This document shows, one piece after another, positions 43,866 to 54,051 of a stretch of 64,000 bases of DNA; positions within the stretch are counted from its first letter, which is position 1, and the number at the start of each line of letters is the position of its first letter. Where the stretch lies: assembly GCA_018335935.1 (NCBI GenBank), contig JAGXRG010000063.1, positions 1 to 64,000 on the forward strand, in the 5' to 3' direction. This DNA is from Chitinophagaceae bacterium (GTDB taxonomy: Bacteria; Bacteroidota; Bacteroidia; Chitinophagales; Chitinophagaceae). The translations under genes and the position numbers were made by a program. The notes under the pieces were generated by a model. It had not been told where the DNA came from. It ran no database searches and worked only from the letters and a program-made list of their open reading frames with translations.

Positions 43866-46307
43866 TTAATTTTTTGGAAGTGCAATAATATTTGCCATTA
43901 ATCTAAAAGCACCAGAAACGCCTGCTGGTAATTGTCTAAACATGGCTAAACTTAAATACACCATATTTCCTTTACCATATTTTGCAATGGCTAAACTACC
44001 AACAGAAGGTTTATCGTTTGTATCATGCATACTTAATGGATATTCAAAATTACTTTCTGTTTGATCTATTTGATATGTACTTCTCTCTTGAATCCAATTG
44101 GTAAAATCTGCAGAAGTGATTTTGTTTGGACTATTAAATACAACATGGTTTGGAATTAAAAACTCTACAGATGCATCTTCTTCAGTAATTCTTTGCTGTG
44201 CACTAATACTAAATGGATATGGACCAGCTTGAATTTTTTTTCCATTTAATGTATTACTTTTTAAATATTGAACAATTAAATTTCCTCCATTCTTAACATA
44301 CTCATTTAAGATTTCATTTTTAATCAACAGCCAATCGAAAATATTGTAAGCTCTAATACCTGTTATTACTGCCTGATATTTTGCTAAATTATTCACTGTA
44401 ATATCTTTCTCTTTTAATAGATCAACTTCGTAACCTAATTGTTGCAAAGCTTCAGGAACAAAATCTCCTGCTCCTACAATATAGCCAATCTTTTTTCCAA
44501 CAGTTTTAATACTAAGTTTTTTTGTTTCAATAGCAGCATCAGTAAAATAACTAATATTAGGAATGTGGTTGTATTGAATTTTATGCAAGGTCTTATTATA
44601 AATTTCCTTACTTTTCTCATCAACAAATTCAATAGGTATATACTGTTGTTCTTTAGATTGAATAGCAATATTTACTTGTTGTAAATCCTTATGGTTATCA
44701 AAATTTAAAACTTTAAAATCCGTTTGTACTTCTTCACTTTTTTTCAATGAAACAGACAAAGGATTTTTGTATGATTGAATAGTTAATAATGCAGTTAAAT
44801 TCTTGTTATTCGTTTGCATTTTTATAGGCTCATCAACAGCAATAGTAATTTTTGGCAAAACTATTAAAGGCTCATAAAGTTCTCCACGAACAGGATCAAC
44901 ATATTTATACAAAATTGGTTTAGTGAACTCGTATGTTTGGCCTTCTATATTTATTGTAATACTTGCAGTATAGGCTGGGGCTGAGTTTGGTTCGCCTATT
45001 AATGCTTTATTCTCAACTTCAAACATATTATGCTTTAATGGCTTTTGGAGCCAATATGGTTGAGTTAAAGATTTATTTATTGGAACAGTAATAGAAGTAT
45101 TAAATGAAAAATTAGTAGCGATATTTTTATTAAAGTTTGAGTCTATGTGTTCTAACTTAATTTTTGAAATAGCCGCAGATAAATTTTTTCTATTATAAAC
45201 ATTAATAGTTGTTTTTAAAGTATCACCTTGTACAACTGCTTCCTGATTAGAAACAGCCTCAACAAAAACACCACTACAGGCTTCAATTAAATCTTGTATA
45301 GCATTTAATTTATAAGTTCTCCAATTGCTGTTGGGCAAAGCATTTACTAATTGATATAATTTATTTAATGCGGCTACACTTTTTTCTGGTGCTGAAAATT
45401 GAAATGACTCAATTAAGTTTTCAATTACACTATCGATGACATGATTATGACTAATTTTTTTCCAGCTAAGATCGATATCTTCCATCAAGACTTTTGAAGC
45501 TTTAACACCAGCAGTATGTGAAAAGTACTCAAACAAATTTCCTCTACGTTTTGGTCGGCCTTCACCTTGACTTTTATGCTGTGTTCTTGCAACAGCTCCA
45601 ATTTCACCATAACTAGCACCCAGTAAATTATTATAAATACTTACATCAATTTTTAATTGATTATCTGAAGTGGTATTATTTCCACCAAAATTATAAGTGT
45701 TCCATACTATTCTTTTAGCTTGCCAAGCTTGAACACCCATTGCAAATTGATGGGTAAATTTTGTTGCATCAGCTGCTAATGCAAAGGCTTCATTCGCAAT
45801 TAAAGCACTTGCTGCATGATGCCCATGACCAGCTCTTCCATCTGGTGGAAAGCGAGTGATAATAACATCAGGCTGCATTTTACGAATTATCCAAACCACA
45901 TCTTCCAATAACTTTTCCTTATCCCAAATTTTCAGGGTTTCATCTAAAGTTTTACTGTACCCAAATTCAAATGCTCTAGTAAAATATTGTTCACATCCAT
46001 CAATATTTCTGGCTGCCAATAATTCTTGAGTTCTTATGAGTCCAAGATCAATCCCTTGCTCACTACCAATTAAATTCTGACCACCCTCTCCTCTTGTTAA
46101 ACTTAAATATGCTGTTCTGTACAATTTTTCTTTAGCCAAATAAGGTAGCAAATAATTATTTTCATCGTCTGGGTGTGCCCCTACATACAATACACTACCT
46201 AACACTTTAAGTTTTTTAATTTGTAGAAAAAGTTCAGAGCTGGTAAGCTGTTGAGAAAAAGTTGGGTTTGAAATGAGAAGCAAGAACCCAATAATTAATT
46301 TATTCAT
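43866..46307 (-). CDS. Exported PIG-L/LmbE-family deacetylase with C-terminal GATase-like domain
   Basis: The 813-residue protein has a signal peptide (about 1-18). The PIG-L zinc deacetylase domain follows, with AHPDDE (44-49: His45, Asp47, Asp48), LTRGEGGQNL and GHGHHAAS (160-167). A middle Ig-like region precedes a C-terminal domain (about 610-800) with the fold signs of a class I glutaminase-like module (YIVGAGDFVPEALQQLGYEV, AVITGIRAYN). PIG-L enzymes remove acetyl groups from N-acetylglucosamine-type sugars. The GATase-like part has no obvious catalytic Cys and may bind ligand. It is the first gene of a six-gene minus-strand run. Confidence 0.88.
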   Translation of the reverse strand: MNKLIIGFLLLISNPTFSQQLTSSELFLQIKKLKVLGSVLYVGAHPDDENNYLLPYLAKEKLYRTAYLSLTRGEGGQNLIGSEQGIDLGLIRTQELLAARNIDGCEQYFTRAFEFGYSKTLDETLKIWDKEKLLEDVVWIIRKMQPDVIITRFPPDGRAGHGHHAASALIANEAFALAADATKFTHQFAMGVQAWQAKRIVWNTYNFGGNNTTSDNQLKIDVSIYNNLLGASYGEIGAVARTQHKSQGEGRPKRRGNLFEYFSHTAGVKASKVLMEDIDLSWKKISHNHVIDSVIENLIESFQFSAPEKSVAALNKLYQLVNALPNSNWRTYKLNAIQDLIEACSGVFVEAVSNQEAVVQGDTLKTTINVYNRKNLSAAISKIKLEHIDSNFNKNIATNFSFNTSITVPINKSLTQPYWLQKPLKHNMFEVENKALIGEPNSAPAYTASITINIEGQTYEFTKPILYKYVDPVRGELYEPLIVLPKITIAVDEPIKMQTNNKNLTALLTIQSYKNPLSVSLKKSEEVQTDFKVLNFDNHKDLQQVNIAIQSKEQQYIPIEFVDEKSKEIYNKTLHKIQYNHIPNISYFTDAAIETKKLSIKTVGKKIGYIVGAGDFVPEALQQLGYEVDLLKEKDITVNNLAKYQAVITGIRAYNIFDWLLIKNEILNEYVKNGGNLIVQYLKSNTLNGKKIQAGPYPFSISAQQRITEEDASVEFLIPNHVVFNSPNKITSADFTNWIQERSTYQIDQTESNFEYPLSMHDTNDKPSVGSLAIAKYGKGNMVYLSLAMFRQLPAGVSGAFRLMANIIALPKN

Positions 46308-46393
46308 GTAATTGTAAATCTAATAGGTACGAAAATAAAGAAGTACAAATAAAATTAAATACCACTTATAATTTGTTTTAATTTTACTATTCT

Positions 46394-48910
46394 ATGAAAA
46401 CTGATGATAAAAACATAAATTTTCAACTTGCCGAGGAGTTTATACATTATACCAATCGTTCAATTTTTTTAACAGGAAAAGCAGGTACTGGCAAAACAAC
46501 TTTTTTAAAATATATTAAAGAACACGCTACAAAACAAATTGCAGTTGTTGCACCAACTGGTGTTGCTGCCATTAATGCTGGAGGGGTGACTATTCACTCT
46601 TTTTTTCAACTACCCTTTACTCCATATGTTCCTGCAAAATTAAATTGGAGTAATTCTCAAGAATATGCAACAGATAAACAACAATTGTTATCTAAAACTA
46701 AATTGAATAAAGAAAGAATTGCTATTATTCAAAAACTTGAATTGCTAATTATTGATGAAGTGAGTATGGTTCGTTGCGATGTTTTAGATGCGTTAGATAC
46801 TATACTTCGTCATTATAGAAACCAACACCAGCTTCCATTTGGAGGTTTACAGGTTTTATTTATTGGAGATTTATATCAATTACCTCCGGTAGTTCCTCAA
46901 CAAGAATGGAGTTTACTTTCTCAATATTATGCTAGTCCTTATTTCTTTGATAGTTTGGTGATGAAAGAAACCGAACCTGCATACATTGAACTTGAAAAAA
47001 TATACCGACAAGATGATGAAGTTTTTATTAACCTTTTAAATAAAATCAGAAATAACAATTTAGACCAATCAGCTTACGATATTTTATTAGAACATTATAA
47101 CCCAGAATTCAATGCATCAACAGAAGATGGTTTTATTACTTTAACCACTCATAATCTTAGAGCAGATACTATAAATTCAGAAGCTATGGGTAATTTAAAA
47201 TCAACTTCTTACTTCTTTAAAGCTAGTATTGAAGACGATTTTGGAGAAAAAATATATCCTGTAGATGAAAATCTAGAATTAAAATTAGGAGCTCAGGTTA
47301 TGTTTACAAAAAATGATTTAGACAAAAACAAACGATATTTTAATGGTAAAATTGGAACTATTACTAAAATTAACGAAGATGAAATATTTGTGAAATGCAA
47401 AGATGATGCCGATGAAATAAAAGTTGAAAAGTACAGATGGGAAAACATTAAGTATACCCTAAACATAGAAAAACAGACAATTGAAGAAAATGTTATTGGT
47501 GCTTTTATTCAATATCCATTAAGATTGGCATGGGCTATTACCATTCATAAAAGCCAGGGCTTAACTTTTGATAAAGCTATTATTGATGCTGGCAGTGCCT
47601 TTGCTCCTGGGCAGGTTTATGTTGCACTAAGTAGGTGTAGATCTTTAAATGGAATTGTTTTGGTAAGTAAAATCACAAATAGTAGTTTACATATTGATGA
47701 AAACATTGCAAATTATTGTAAGAAAAATAAAATCAACCAACTTAAAGAGAGCTTAGAATTTGAAAAAAAATTACACCAATTTTCTACCTTACAAAATTTG
47801 TTTCAATACAAAAAAGAAGAACAAACTCTTACTAAGTTGCAAAAGCTTGTTGAAGAAAATAGAAATAGTTTAACCAAATCGTCTTTTGATTTTACAGAAG
47901 CCTTATCACAACAAATACATCAACTTTTAAAGGTTGGAAACAGATTTACGCATCAACTCAATAGTTTAGATAATAATAAATTATCAATTGAGGACAATAT
48001 CATTCTTCAAGAGCGATTTCGAAAAGCAGCCATTTATTTTATTGCTGAACTCAATCAATCAATCAAATTCATTGAAAACTGTACCATAGAATCAGATAAT
48101 AAAAATGAAGCTAAAAATATAAATGCCATACTTAAAACTTTATTTGAATATTTGGTTTTAAAAAAATATTACTTAGAAAATTTAAAAGATGGTTTTGCCT
48201 TTAACCAATATCTCAAATTGAAAAAAGAATTTACCAATACACTTTTACATGTAAATGTGTATTCTGGCAAATCAACTACTAACTATCAACACAAAACTCA
48301 TCCTATACTTTACAATAAATTAAGAGAACTAAGAGATGAGATTTGTGAAGATACAGGTGAAGATATTTTCATGGTAGCAAGTACTAAAAGTTTGGATGAA
48401 ATGGCAACTTATTTACCCCAATCAAAAGCTGCCTTACAACAAATAACCGGATTCGGAAAAGTTAAAGTAGAACAGTATGGGTTTATATTTTTAGAAGCTA
48501 TTATCAATTATTGTCAACAAAATAATTTAGAATCTTTAATTCATACCAAAACTATAACAACTAAAAAAGAGCTTCCAAAAAAAGAAAATAAACCAAGTTC
48601 AAAAGATATTTCATTCCAACTTTTCAAATCAGGAAAAACTATTTTAGAAATTGCTACTGAAAGAAATTTGGCCACTTCAACTATTGAAAGTCATTTACTT
48701 CCTTTTGTATCAAGTGGAGAAATAAAGATTGAGGAAATATTGCCATATCATAAGATAGGAACAATAGAAAAGGTATTAAAAGAGAATGAAGACAGATCTT
48801 CTTTAACCAGTATTAAAGAAATATTGGGTGAAAGTTACAGCTTTTCAGAAATTCGGTTTGTTAATGCTCACATAGATTTTCAAAATAGTAAAATCGCTCT
48901 CAGCGAATGA
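46394..48910 (+). CDS. Pif1-like helicase with HRDC and C-terminal helix-turn-helix
   Basis: The 838-residue protein has a SF1B helicase core: Walker A GKAGTGKT (28-35), VVAPTGVAAINAGGVTIHSF, Walker B LLIIDEVSMV, and a C-terminal GAFIQYPLRLAWAITIHKSQG and VALSRCRSL, as in Pif1/RecD2. A linker leads to an HRDC domain (about 625-710, LRELRDEICEDTGEDIFMVAS) and an RQC-like winged helix (about 735-790, FKSGKTILEIATERNLATST). Pif1 enzymes unwind G-quadruplexes and forks. The HRDC/HTH tail resembles that of RecQ, an unusual exchange of accessory domains. Confidence 0.9.
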   Translation: MKTDDKNINFQLAEEFIHYTNRSIFLTGKAGTGKTTFLKYIKEHATKQIAVVAPTGVAAINAGGVTIHSFFQLPFTPYVPAKLNWSNSQEYATDKQQLLSKTKLNKERIAIIQKLELLIIDEVSMVRCDVLDALDTILRHYRNQHQLPFGGLQVLFIGDLYQLPPVVPQQEWSLLSQYYASPYFFDSLVMKETEPAYIELEKIYRQDDEVFINLLNKIRNNNLDQSAYDILLEHYNPEFNASTEDGFITLTTHNLRADTINSEAMGNLKSTSYFFKASIEDDFGEKIYPVDENLELKLGAQVMFTKNDLDKNKRYFNGKIGTITKINEDEIFVKCKDDADEIKVEKYRWENIKYTLNIEKQTIEENVIGAFIQYPLRLAWAITIHKSQGLTFDKAIIDAGSAFAPGQVYVALSRCRSLNGIVLVSKITNSSLHIDENIANYCKKNKINQLKESLEFEKKLHQFSTLQNLFQYKKEEQTLTKLQKLVEENRNSLTKSSFDFTEALSQQIHQLLKVGNRFTHQLNSLDNNKLSIEDNIILQERFRKAAIYFIAELNQSIKFIENCTIESDNKNEAKNINAILKTLFEYLVLKKYYLENLKDGFAFNQYLKLKKEFTNTLLHVNVYSGKSTTNYQHKTHPILYNKLRELRDEICEDTGEDIFMVASTKSLDEMATYLPQSKAALQQITGFGKVKVEQYGFIFLEAIINYCQQNNLESLIHTKTITTKKELPKKENKPSSKDISFQLFKSGKTILEIATERNLATSTIESHLLPFVSSGEIKIEEILPYHKIGTIEKVLKENEDRSSLTSIKEILGESYSFSEIRFVNAHIDFQNSKIALSE

Positions 48911-48936
48911 ACTAATATTGCAACAATTTTTAGAGA

Positions 48937-50175
48937 ATGATTCCATATAAAAAATTTGTACTTTCTAACGGATTAAGGCTAATTGTACATGAGGATAAAA
49001 GCACACCCATGGCTGTTGTAAATGTAATGTATGATGTGGGTGCTAAAGATGAAGACCCAAATAAAACTGGCTTTGCACATTTATTTGAACACTTAATGTT
49101 TGGTGGAAGTATAAATATTCCTCAATACGATACTCCTCTACAAATTGCTGGTGGAGAAAATAATGCCTACACCACTAACGATTTAACTAATTATTACTGT
49201 CAACTTCCTGCAGAAAATATTGAGACAGCCTTGTGGCTTGAAAGTGATAGGATGTTAAGCTTGGCATTTAGTGAAAAGAGTTTGGATGTACAACGTAAAG
49301 TAGTCTGTGAAGAATTTAAAGAACACTACATTAATAAGCCTTATGGAGATATTTGGGCTAAAATGCGTGATTTAACTTACACTACACACCCATATAAATG
49401 GATGACTATTGGTAAAGAATTGAGTCATGTTGAAAATGCTACTTTACAAGATGTAAAATCATTTTTTAAAAAACATTATAGTCCTGCTAATGCCATTTTA
49501 GTTATTGCAGGAAATATTGATACTCCACATGCTTTGCAACTTGCAGAAAAATGGTTTGGTAGTATTTGTTCTGGAGAAAAATATAATAGAAACTTACCCC
49601 AAGAACCCAAACAAACGGAACCCAAAGTGCTAGAAGTAAGGGCTGATGTGCCTTTTGATGCATTTATTAAAGCCTGGCATATAGATTCTAGATTAGAAAA
49701 AGGCTATTATGTTGCTGATTTAATCACTGATATTTTAGGAGGTGGTGGATCGTCTCGTTTATTTCAAAAACTAGTAAAGGAGAAACAAATTTTTTCGAAC
49801 TTAGATTGTTTTCATTTTGGTAGTGTTGAAAAAGGGTTAATTGCTATTGAAGGAAGATTGGTTAAAGGAAAGTCATTTCAAGAAGCTGAAGAAGCCATTG
49901 AAGAAGAGTTGAATTTAATGCGATTGAATTTGGTTAGTGAACACGAATTACAAAAAGTAAAAAATAAAACTGAAAGTGTGATTGCTTTTGAAGATATGGC
50001 ACTCATGAGCAGAGCTAACAGCTTAGCATTTTATGAACTTTTAGGCGATGCCGGATTAATGGAAACTGAATTAGATAAATATCAGGCTATAAGCTCTGAA
50101 GATGTTTTGCAATACTGCAATCAAATTTTTCATCCTAACAATAGTAATACTCTAAGGTATTTTAGCAATCAATAA
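48937..50175 (+). CDS. M16-family zinc peptidase, catalytic subunit
   Basis: This 412-residue protein has the inverted zinc motif HLFEH at 48-52 and a downstream glutamate in VVCEEFKEHY, the ligand set of pitrilysin/insulinase peptidases. It has no signal peptide, so it is cytoplasmic or exported by other means. It follows the helicase by 26 bases and precedes a second M16 gene by 3 bases. In M16B pairs one chain supplies zinc and the other the Arg-Tyr substrate grip. Confidence 0.93.
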   Translation: MIPYKKFVLSNGLRLIVHEDKSTPMAVVNVMYDVGAKDEDPNKTGFAHLFEHLMFGGSINIPQYDTPLQIAGGENNAYTTNDLTNYYCQLPAENIETALWLESDRMLSLAFSEKSLDVQRKVVCEEFKEHYINKPYGDIWAKMRDLTYTTHPYKWMTIGKELSHVENATLQDVKSFFKKHYSPANAILVIAGNIDTPHALQLAEKWFGSICSGEKYNRNLPQEPKQTEPKVLEVRADVPFDAFIKAWHIDSRLEKGYYVADLITDILGGGGSSRLFQKLVKEKQIFSNLDCFHFGSVEKGLIAIEGRLVKGKSFQEAEEAIEEELNLMRLNLVSEHELQKVKNKTESVIAFEDMALMSRANSLAFYELLGDAGLMETELDKYQAISSEDVLQYCNQIFHPNNSNTLRYFSNQ

Positions 50176-50178
50176 ATC

Positions 50179-51459
50179 ATGCTCAACAGAAAAGAACATC
50201 CTACCATAAAAAATCCTTTAGATTTTTCACTAGATCTAAAACCATATAACCACTTTACTCTAGATAATGGAACACCTGTTTATGCTATAGAAGCAGGCGA
50301 ACAAGAAGTGATGCATTTAGAATTAGTTTTTGATGCAGGTAATTGGTACGAGGATAAAAATATTATTGCAGCATCAACCAATTTTTTAATTAAAAATGGT
50401 ACTACACAAAAAACTGCTTTTGAAATTAATGAGCATTTCGATTATTATGGTGCTTTTCTTAACAGAAGTTGTTTTAATGAAACTGCAGTAATTAGTTTAC
50501 ATAACTTGAGTAAACATTTACATGTTTTAACTCCTGTAATTACTGAGATTTTAGAAGAAAGTATTTTTTCAGAAACGGAGTTAGAAATTTATAAACAAAA
50601 TCAAAAACAAAGATTAGCTGTTAATTTACAAAAATGCGACTTTGTTGCTAACAGGTTAATTGACGAGTCTTTGTATGGATTTCAACACCCTTATGGAAGA
50701 TATACTTCTACATTAGATTATGAGGCAGTTGACAAAGCCAGTTTACAGGCATTTTATAAACAATATTATCAAAAAGGAAATTGTAAAATTTTTATTGCAG
50801 GAAAATTACCAAAGGATTATTCCAATATACTAAATAAAGCATTTGGGCATTTACCTTTCAACAACAACAATATTACTTTTAAACCAATACAACCTCAGCC
50901 AGCATTAGAAAAAAAATCGACAATCATCAATGATGAAAATGGTGTTCAAGCTGCAGTAAGAATAGCAAGACCTTTTCCAAATAAACATCACCCAGATTTT
51001 TTGAAAACATTGGTGCTGAATACAGTTTATGGAGGATTTTTTGGATCGAGATTAATGAGCAATATTAGAGAAGATAAAGGATATACTTATGGCATTCATT
51101 CTTACCTTCAAAATTATATTCATTATAGTGGGTGGATGATTAGCACTGAATGTGGAAGAGATGTATACCAAGCTACAATTGATGAAGTATACAAAGAGAT
51201 GAAGATTTTACAAGATAAAAGTATTGATCAAGATGAATTAGACTTGGTTCGTAATTATATGATAGGCTCAATTCTTGGAGATTTAGATGGACCATTTCAG
51301 ATAATGAGTCGTTGGAAATCTTATATACTCAATAATTTAAATGGAGATTATTTTACTAAAGCTGTAAACACTATAAAAACAGTAAGTGTAGAAGAATTAC
51401 AAGAATTATCAAAAAAATATTTGAACCCGAATGAGTTTTATGAATTAGTTGTTATTTAA
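50179..51459 (+). CDS. M16-family peptidase, non-catalytic partner
   Basis: The 426-residue protein has the M16 fold but no HxxEH: the corresponding region reads ASTNFLIKNGT. It keeps the C-terminal Arg-Tyr segment (GSRLMSNIREDKGYTYGIHSY) that positions substrate. It is therefore the expected partner of the upstream catalytic chain, with which it is co-translated (3-base gap). Confidence 0.92.
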   Translation: MLNRKEHPTIKNPLDFSLDLKPYNHFTLDNGTPVYAIEAGEQEVMHLELVFDAGNWYEDKNIIAASTNFLIKNGTTQKTAFEINEHFDYYGAFLNRSCFNETAVISLHNLSKHLHVLTPVITEILEESIFSETELEIYKQNQKQRLAVNLQKCDFVANRLIDESLYGFQHPYGRYTSTLDYEAVDKASLQAFYKQYYQKGNCKIFIAGKLPKDYSNILNKAFGHLPFNNNNITFKPIQPQPALEKKSTIINDENGVQAAVRIARPFPNKHHPDFLKTLVLNTVYGGFFGSRLMSNIREDKGYTYGIHSYLQNYIHYSGWMISTECGRDVYQATIDEVYKEMKILQDKSIDQDELDLVRNYMIGSILGDLDGPFQIMSRWKSYILNNLNGDYFTKAVNTIKTVSVEELQELSKKYLNPNEFYELVVI

Positions 51460-51468
51460 TCTTGCAAC

Positions 51469-51831
51469 ATGATAAAATTTTTTACAAAAGCCATTTTAAC
51501 TTCTGTATCAGTTTTACTGGCATCTTATATATTAAAAGGCGTTTCTGTTGACAGTACTTTAACAGCCATGATTGTTGCTATTGTGCTAGGATTACTCAAC
51601 AGTTTTGTTAAACCAATACTTATTATTTTAACTATACCCATTACCATTTTTACATTAGGATTATTTTTAATTTTTATTAATATTCTCATTGTAAAATGGG
51701 CTTCTGATATTGTTGATGGGTTTAGAGTAGAGGGTTGGGGTTGGGCTTTATTATTTAGTTTAATAGTTTCTTTTACTTCTAGCTTTTTAGAAAAAATGAT
51801 TAATAAATATGGCGAATCAGAATCTAATTAG
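51469..51831 (+). CDS. Four-helix membrane protein, phage-holin-4_2-like (DUF)
   Basis: This 120-residue inner-membrane protein has about four helices and the pattern GLLNSFVKPILIILTIPITIFTLGLFLIFINI typical of the widespread 'phage holin family' (YvlD-like) proteins of bacterial chromosomes. There is no phage context here. It follows the M16 pair by 9 bases and overlaps the convergent hydrolase gene by 8 bases. Confidence 0.88.
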   Translation: MIKFFTKAILTSVSVLLASYILKGVSVDSTLTAMIVAIVLGLLNSFVKPILIILTIPITIFTLGLFLIFINILIVKWASDIVDGFRVEGWGWALLFSLIVSFTSSFLEKMINKYGESESN

Positions 51832-52636
51832 ATAGCACCATTTGTAGATAACTCAATAGTTTTTCATTAATTTGTTCAGTAGCTTCAAGCATGCCCATGT
51901 GTGCAACATTATCTAGTATCAATATATCAGAAATTTTAGGAAGATGGCATTGCTGTAAAACATCTTGTAAAGGAGCAGCAACATCTTCTTTTCCCATAAT
52001 AAACAAAACAGCTACTGAAGATTGTTTTAAAACTTCTGAAGAGTCTGGCCTATTCATCATAGCCTTATAATATTGAATTAAACTTTCTTTAGACAATGTT
52101 TTACCCTGAGCTATAAGCTCATTAATAATTGTAGGATTGTTTTCTTTAAATGATGAAGCAAATAAATTGGGAATTGTATTCTTTAAAAAAGAAGCTGCCC
52201 CATATTCATTTATTGTATCAATAGCTCGTTTTCGAATTTCTTTTTTTTCATCACTATCTGTAAAAGCTGTAGAATGTATTAAACCAAAACCAGCAAGGGT
52301 TTCAGCATATTTTTTTGCATAGGCCAAACCAATGTAGCCTCCCATACTATGGCCTAATAGAATAATTTTTTGAGATGGGTTGATGAAGTGTTGTAGAAAA
52401 TGGAATAACCAATCTGCATAATCTTCAATCTGAATATTTAAACCCTGTAATAAGCTAGATTTTCCAGTTCCAGGTAAATTGGGAATAATTAACTGATAAT
52501 AATTCTTTAAAAAATTAATTTGATGATTCCAAATAGATTTATCTTCTCCAAACCCATGCAACAAAACAACTACTTGTCCTTTTCCTTCATGCTCATAACA
52601 AATGCTTCCATTAATGTTATGAATAATTTGTTCCAT
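51824..52636 (-). CDS. Alpha/beta-hydrolase
   Basis: This 270-residue protein has the hydrolase fold: oxyanion loop VVLLHGFGEDKSIW, nucleophile elbow GHSMGGY (Ser in GHSMG), late Asp region FIMGKEDVAAPL and catalytic His in LDNVAHMGMLEA. The substrate is unknown; it is cytoplasmic. It is downstream of a small conserved gene by 10 bases. Confidence 0.9.
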   Translation of the reverse strand: MEQIIHNINGSICYEHEGKGQVVVLLHGFGEDKSIWNHQINFLKNYYQLIIPNLPGTGKSSLLQGLNIQIEDYADWLFHFLQHFINPSQKIILLGHSMGGYIGLAYAKKYAETLAGFGLIHSTAFTDSDEKKEIRKRAIDTINEYGAASFLKNTIPNLFASSFKENNPTIINELIAQGKTLSKESLIQYYKAMMNRPDSSEVLKQSSVAVLFIMGKEDVAAPLQDVLQQCHLPKISDILILDNVAHMGMLEATEQINEKLLSYLQMVLSN

Positions 52637-52646
52637 TATTAAAAAC

Positions 52647-53057
52647 TTAAATAGGATCTGATGTGAGATGTACTTTGGTCATATCAAGATAATGATTTTG
52701 CAATTGATGTATAAAATGTACATCTGGATTATGCCTTCTATCTTCTCTATACCACATATCAAAATGAGAGAAATTTCCTTTTTCTGGAGTAACTAATCTA
52801 AATGCTCCTTTAGAGTATTTTACAGAACCATCATCCATCACTTGCTTTGTAAAATTCATGTTCAGTAGAGCAGCTTCTGTTAAAGGAATACCTTGCAATT
52901 GATCTGTTTCGAACCAAAAATCTTGAACTTCAGTTTTTACACAAACTTGTTTTTCGTCTCCATTTAAAAGAATAACTTCTCCATCCCAAAACTTGCCTTC
53001 ATATTCTGCTCTTAAGAAATCTCCAATTTTAATGTCATTAAATTTTACCATAGTCAA
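52647..53057 (-). CDS. Conserved protein of unknown function, Bacteroidota family
   Basis: This 136-residue soluble protein begins with a small beta-barrel-like region (KIGDFLRAEYEGKFWDGEVILLN). It then has IPLTEAALLNMNF and ends in FIHQLQNHYLDMT. The pair 'PLT-E-LL--NF' and 'HQLQN-Y' recurs in many uncharacterised Bacteroidota proteins, where it marks one family. No catalytic motif is visible. It lies between pyrF and the hydrolase. The first ATG (MTMVKF) or the second (two codons later) may be used. Confidence 0.8.
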   Translation of the reverse strand: MTMVKFNDIKIGDFLRAEYEGKFWDGEVILLNGDEKQVCVKTEVQDFWFETDQLQGIPLTEAALLNMNFTKQVMDDGSVKYSKGAFRLVTPEKGNFSHFDMWYREDRRHNPDVHFIHQLQNHYLDMTKVHLTSDPI

Positions 53058-53115
53058 TTAGTTTAGGGTTTAAATTTAAAAATAAATTCTAAACAAAACA
53101 TAATTATCTGAAAAA

Positions 53116-53937
53116 TTACTTTTTAGTTAAATAGTGATTCATCAATTGTGCCATTTCAAACTGATATTGTGAAGCTATTACTTTAGCTTCTTCAGCAAAA
53201 TTTTCATGCTGACTAGCATATATTACTGCTCTGCTGGCATTCACCAATAACCCCACTTCATTGTTAATTCCAAACTCTGCAACATCTTGTAAACTTCCTC
53301 CTTGAAAGCCAACTCCAGGAATTAATAAAAAATTATTAGGCACTATATTTCTGATGAGTTGCAAATGATTGGTCTGTGTTGCTCCAACCACAAACATGAG
53401 GTTTTGAGGAGTACCCCATGAACTTATTGTACTTATTACGTTTTCAAACAGAAATTGATTCCCAGTTTTTTGTAACTCAAAGTCATGTGCCCCTTTATTA
53501 CTAGTTAAACCTAATACTATAGTTATTTTATTTTCATATTCTAAAAATGGCCTTACACTATCTTCACCCATATATGGAGCAACAGTAATGGCATCAAAAT
53601 TCAAGGTTTCAAAAAAAGCTTTTGCATATTGAGAAGATGTATTACCAATATCGCCTCTTTTAGCATCAGCAATGGTAAAATGACAAGTAGGAATATAATC
53701 TAATGTAGCTTCCATAATTTCCCAACCTTTAACACCCATAGCTTCATAAAATGCTGTGTTAATTTTATAGCTTACACAGTGTGCCTTAGTTGCATCAATA
53801 ATGGCTTTATTGAAAGCTAAAACAGCATTAGGATTTGATTGTAAGTGTAGAGGTATTTTTTTAAGTTCTGTGTCGAGTCCAACACATAAAAAACTTTTTT
53901 TAGCAAAAATTTCTTGTATAAGCTGTTGCAGATTCAT
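53116..53937 (-). CDS. pyrF: Orotidine 5'-phosphate decarboxylase (type 2)
   Basis: The last step of UMP synthesis, OMP to UMP. The 273-residue protein has FLCVGLDTELKKIP at the N-terminus and the catalytic Asp91-x-Lys93-x2-Asp96 in IADAKRGDIG. It belongs to the longer PyrF subfamily common in Bacteroidota and Actinobacteria. It is divergent from folB. Confidence 0.96.
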   Translation of the reverse strand: MNLQQLIQEIFAKKSFLCVGLDTELKKIPLHLQSNPNAVLAFNKAIIDATKAHCVSYKINTAFYEAMGVKGWEIMEATLDYIPTCHFTIADAKRGDIGNTSSQYAKAFFETLNFDAITVAPYMGEDSVRPFLEYENKITIVLGLTSNKGAHDFELQKTGNQFLFENVISTISSWGTPQNLMFVVGATQTNHLQLIRNIVPNNFLLIPGVGFQGGSLQDVAEFGINNEVGLLVNASRAVIYASQHENFAEEAKVIASQYQFEMAQLMNHYLTKK

Positions 53938-54051
53938 ACAGTAAAATTGCTCAAGAAAAATAGTTTTACCAAAACTTATTTAATAGGTAAATATTAATAA
54001 AATATTCACAGCTTTTAATAAGCATGAAATTGGCTTAACTTATCTTCGCTT

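Noticed and set aside
51469-51831. Prophage holin
   Set aside because: Chromosomal four-helix proteins of this family are widespread; no other phage gene lies near.
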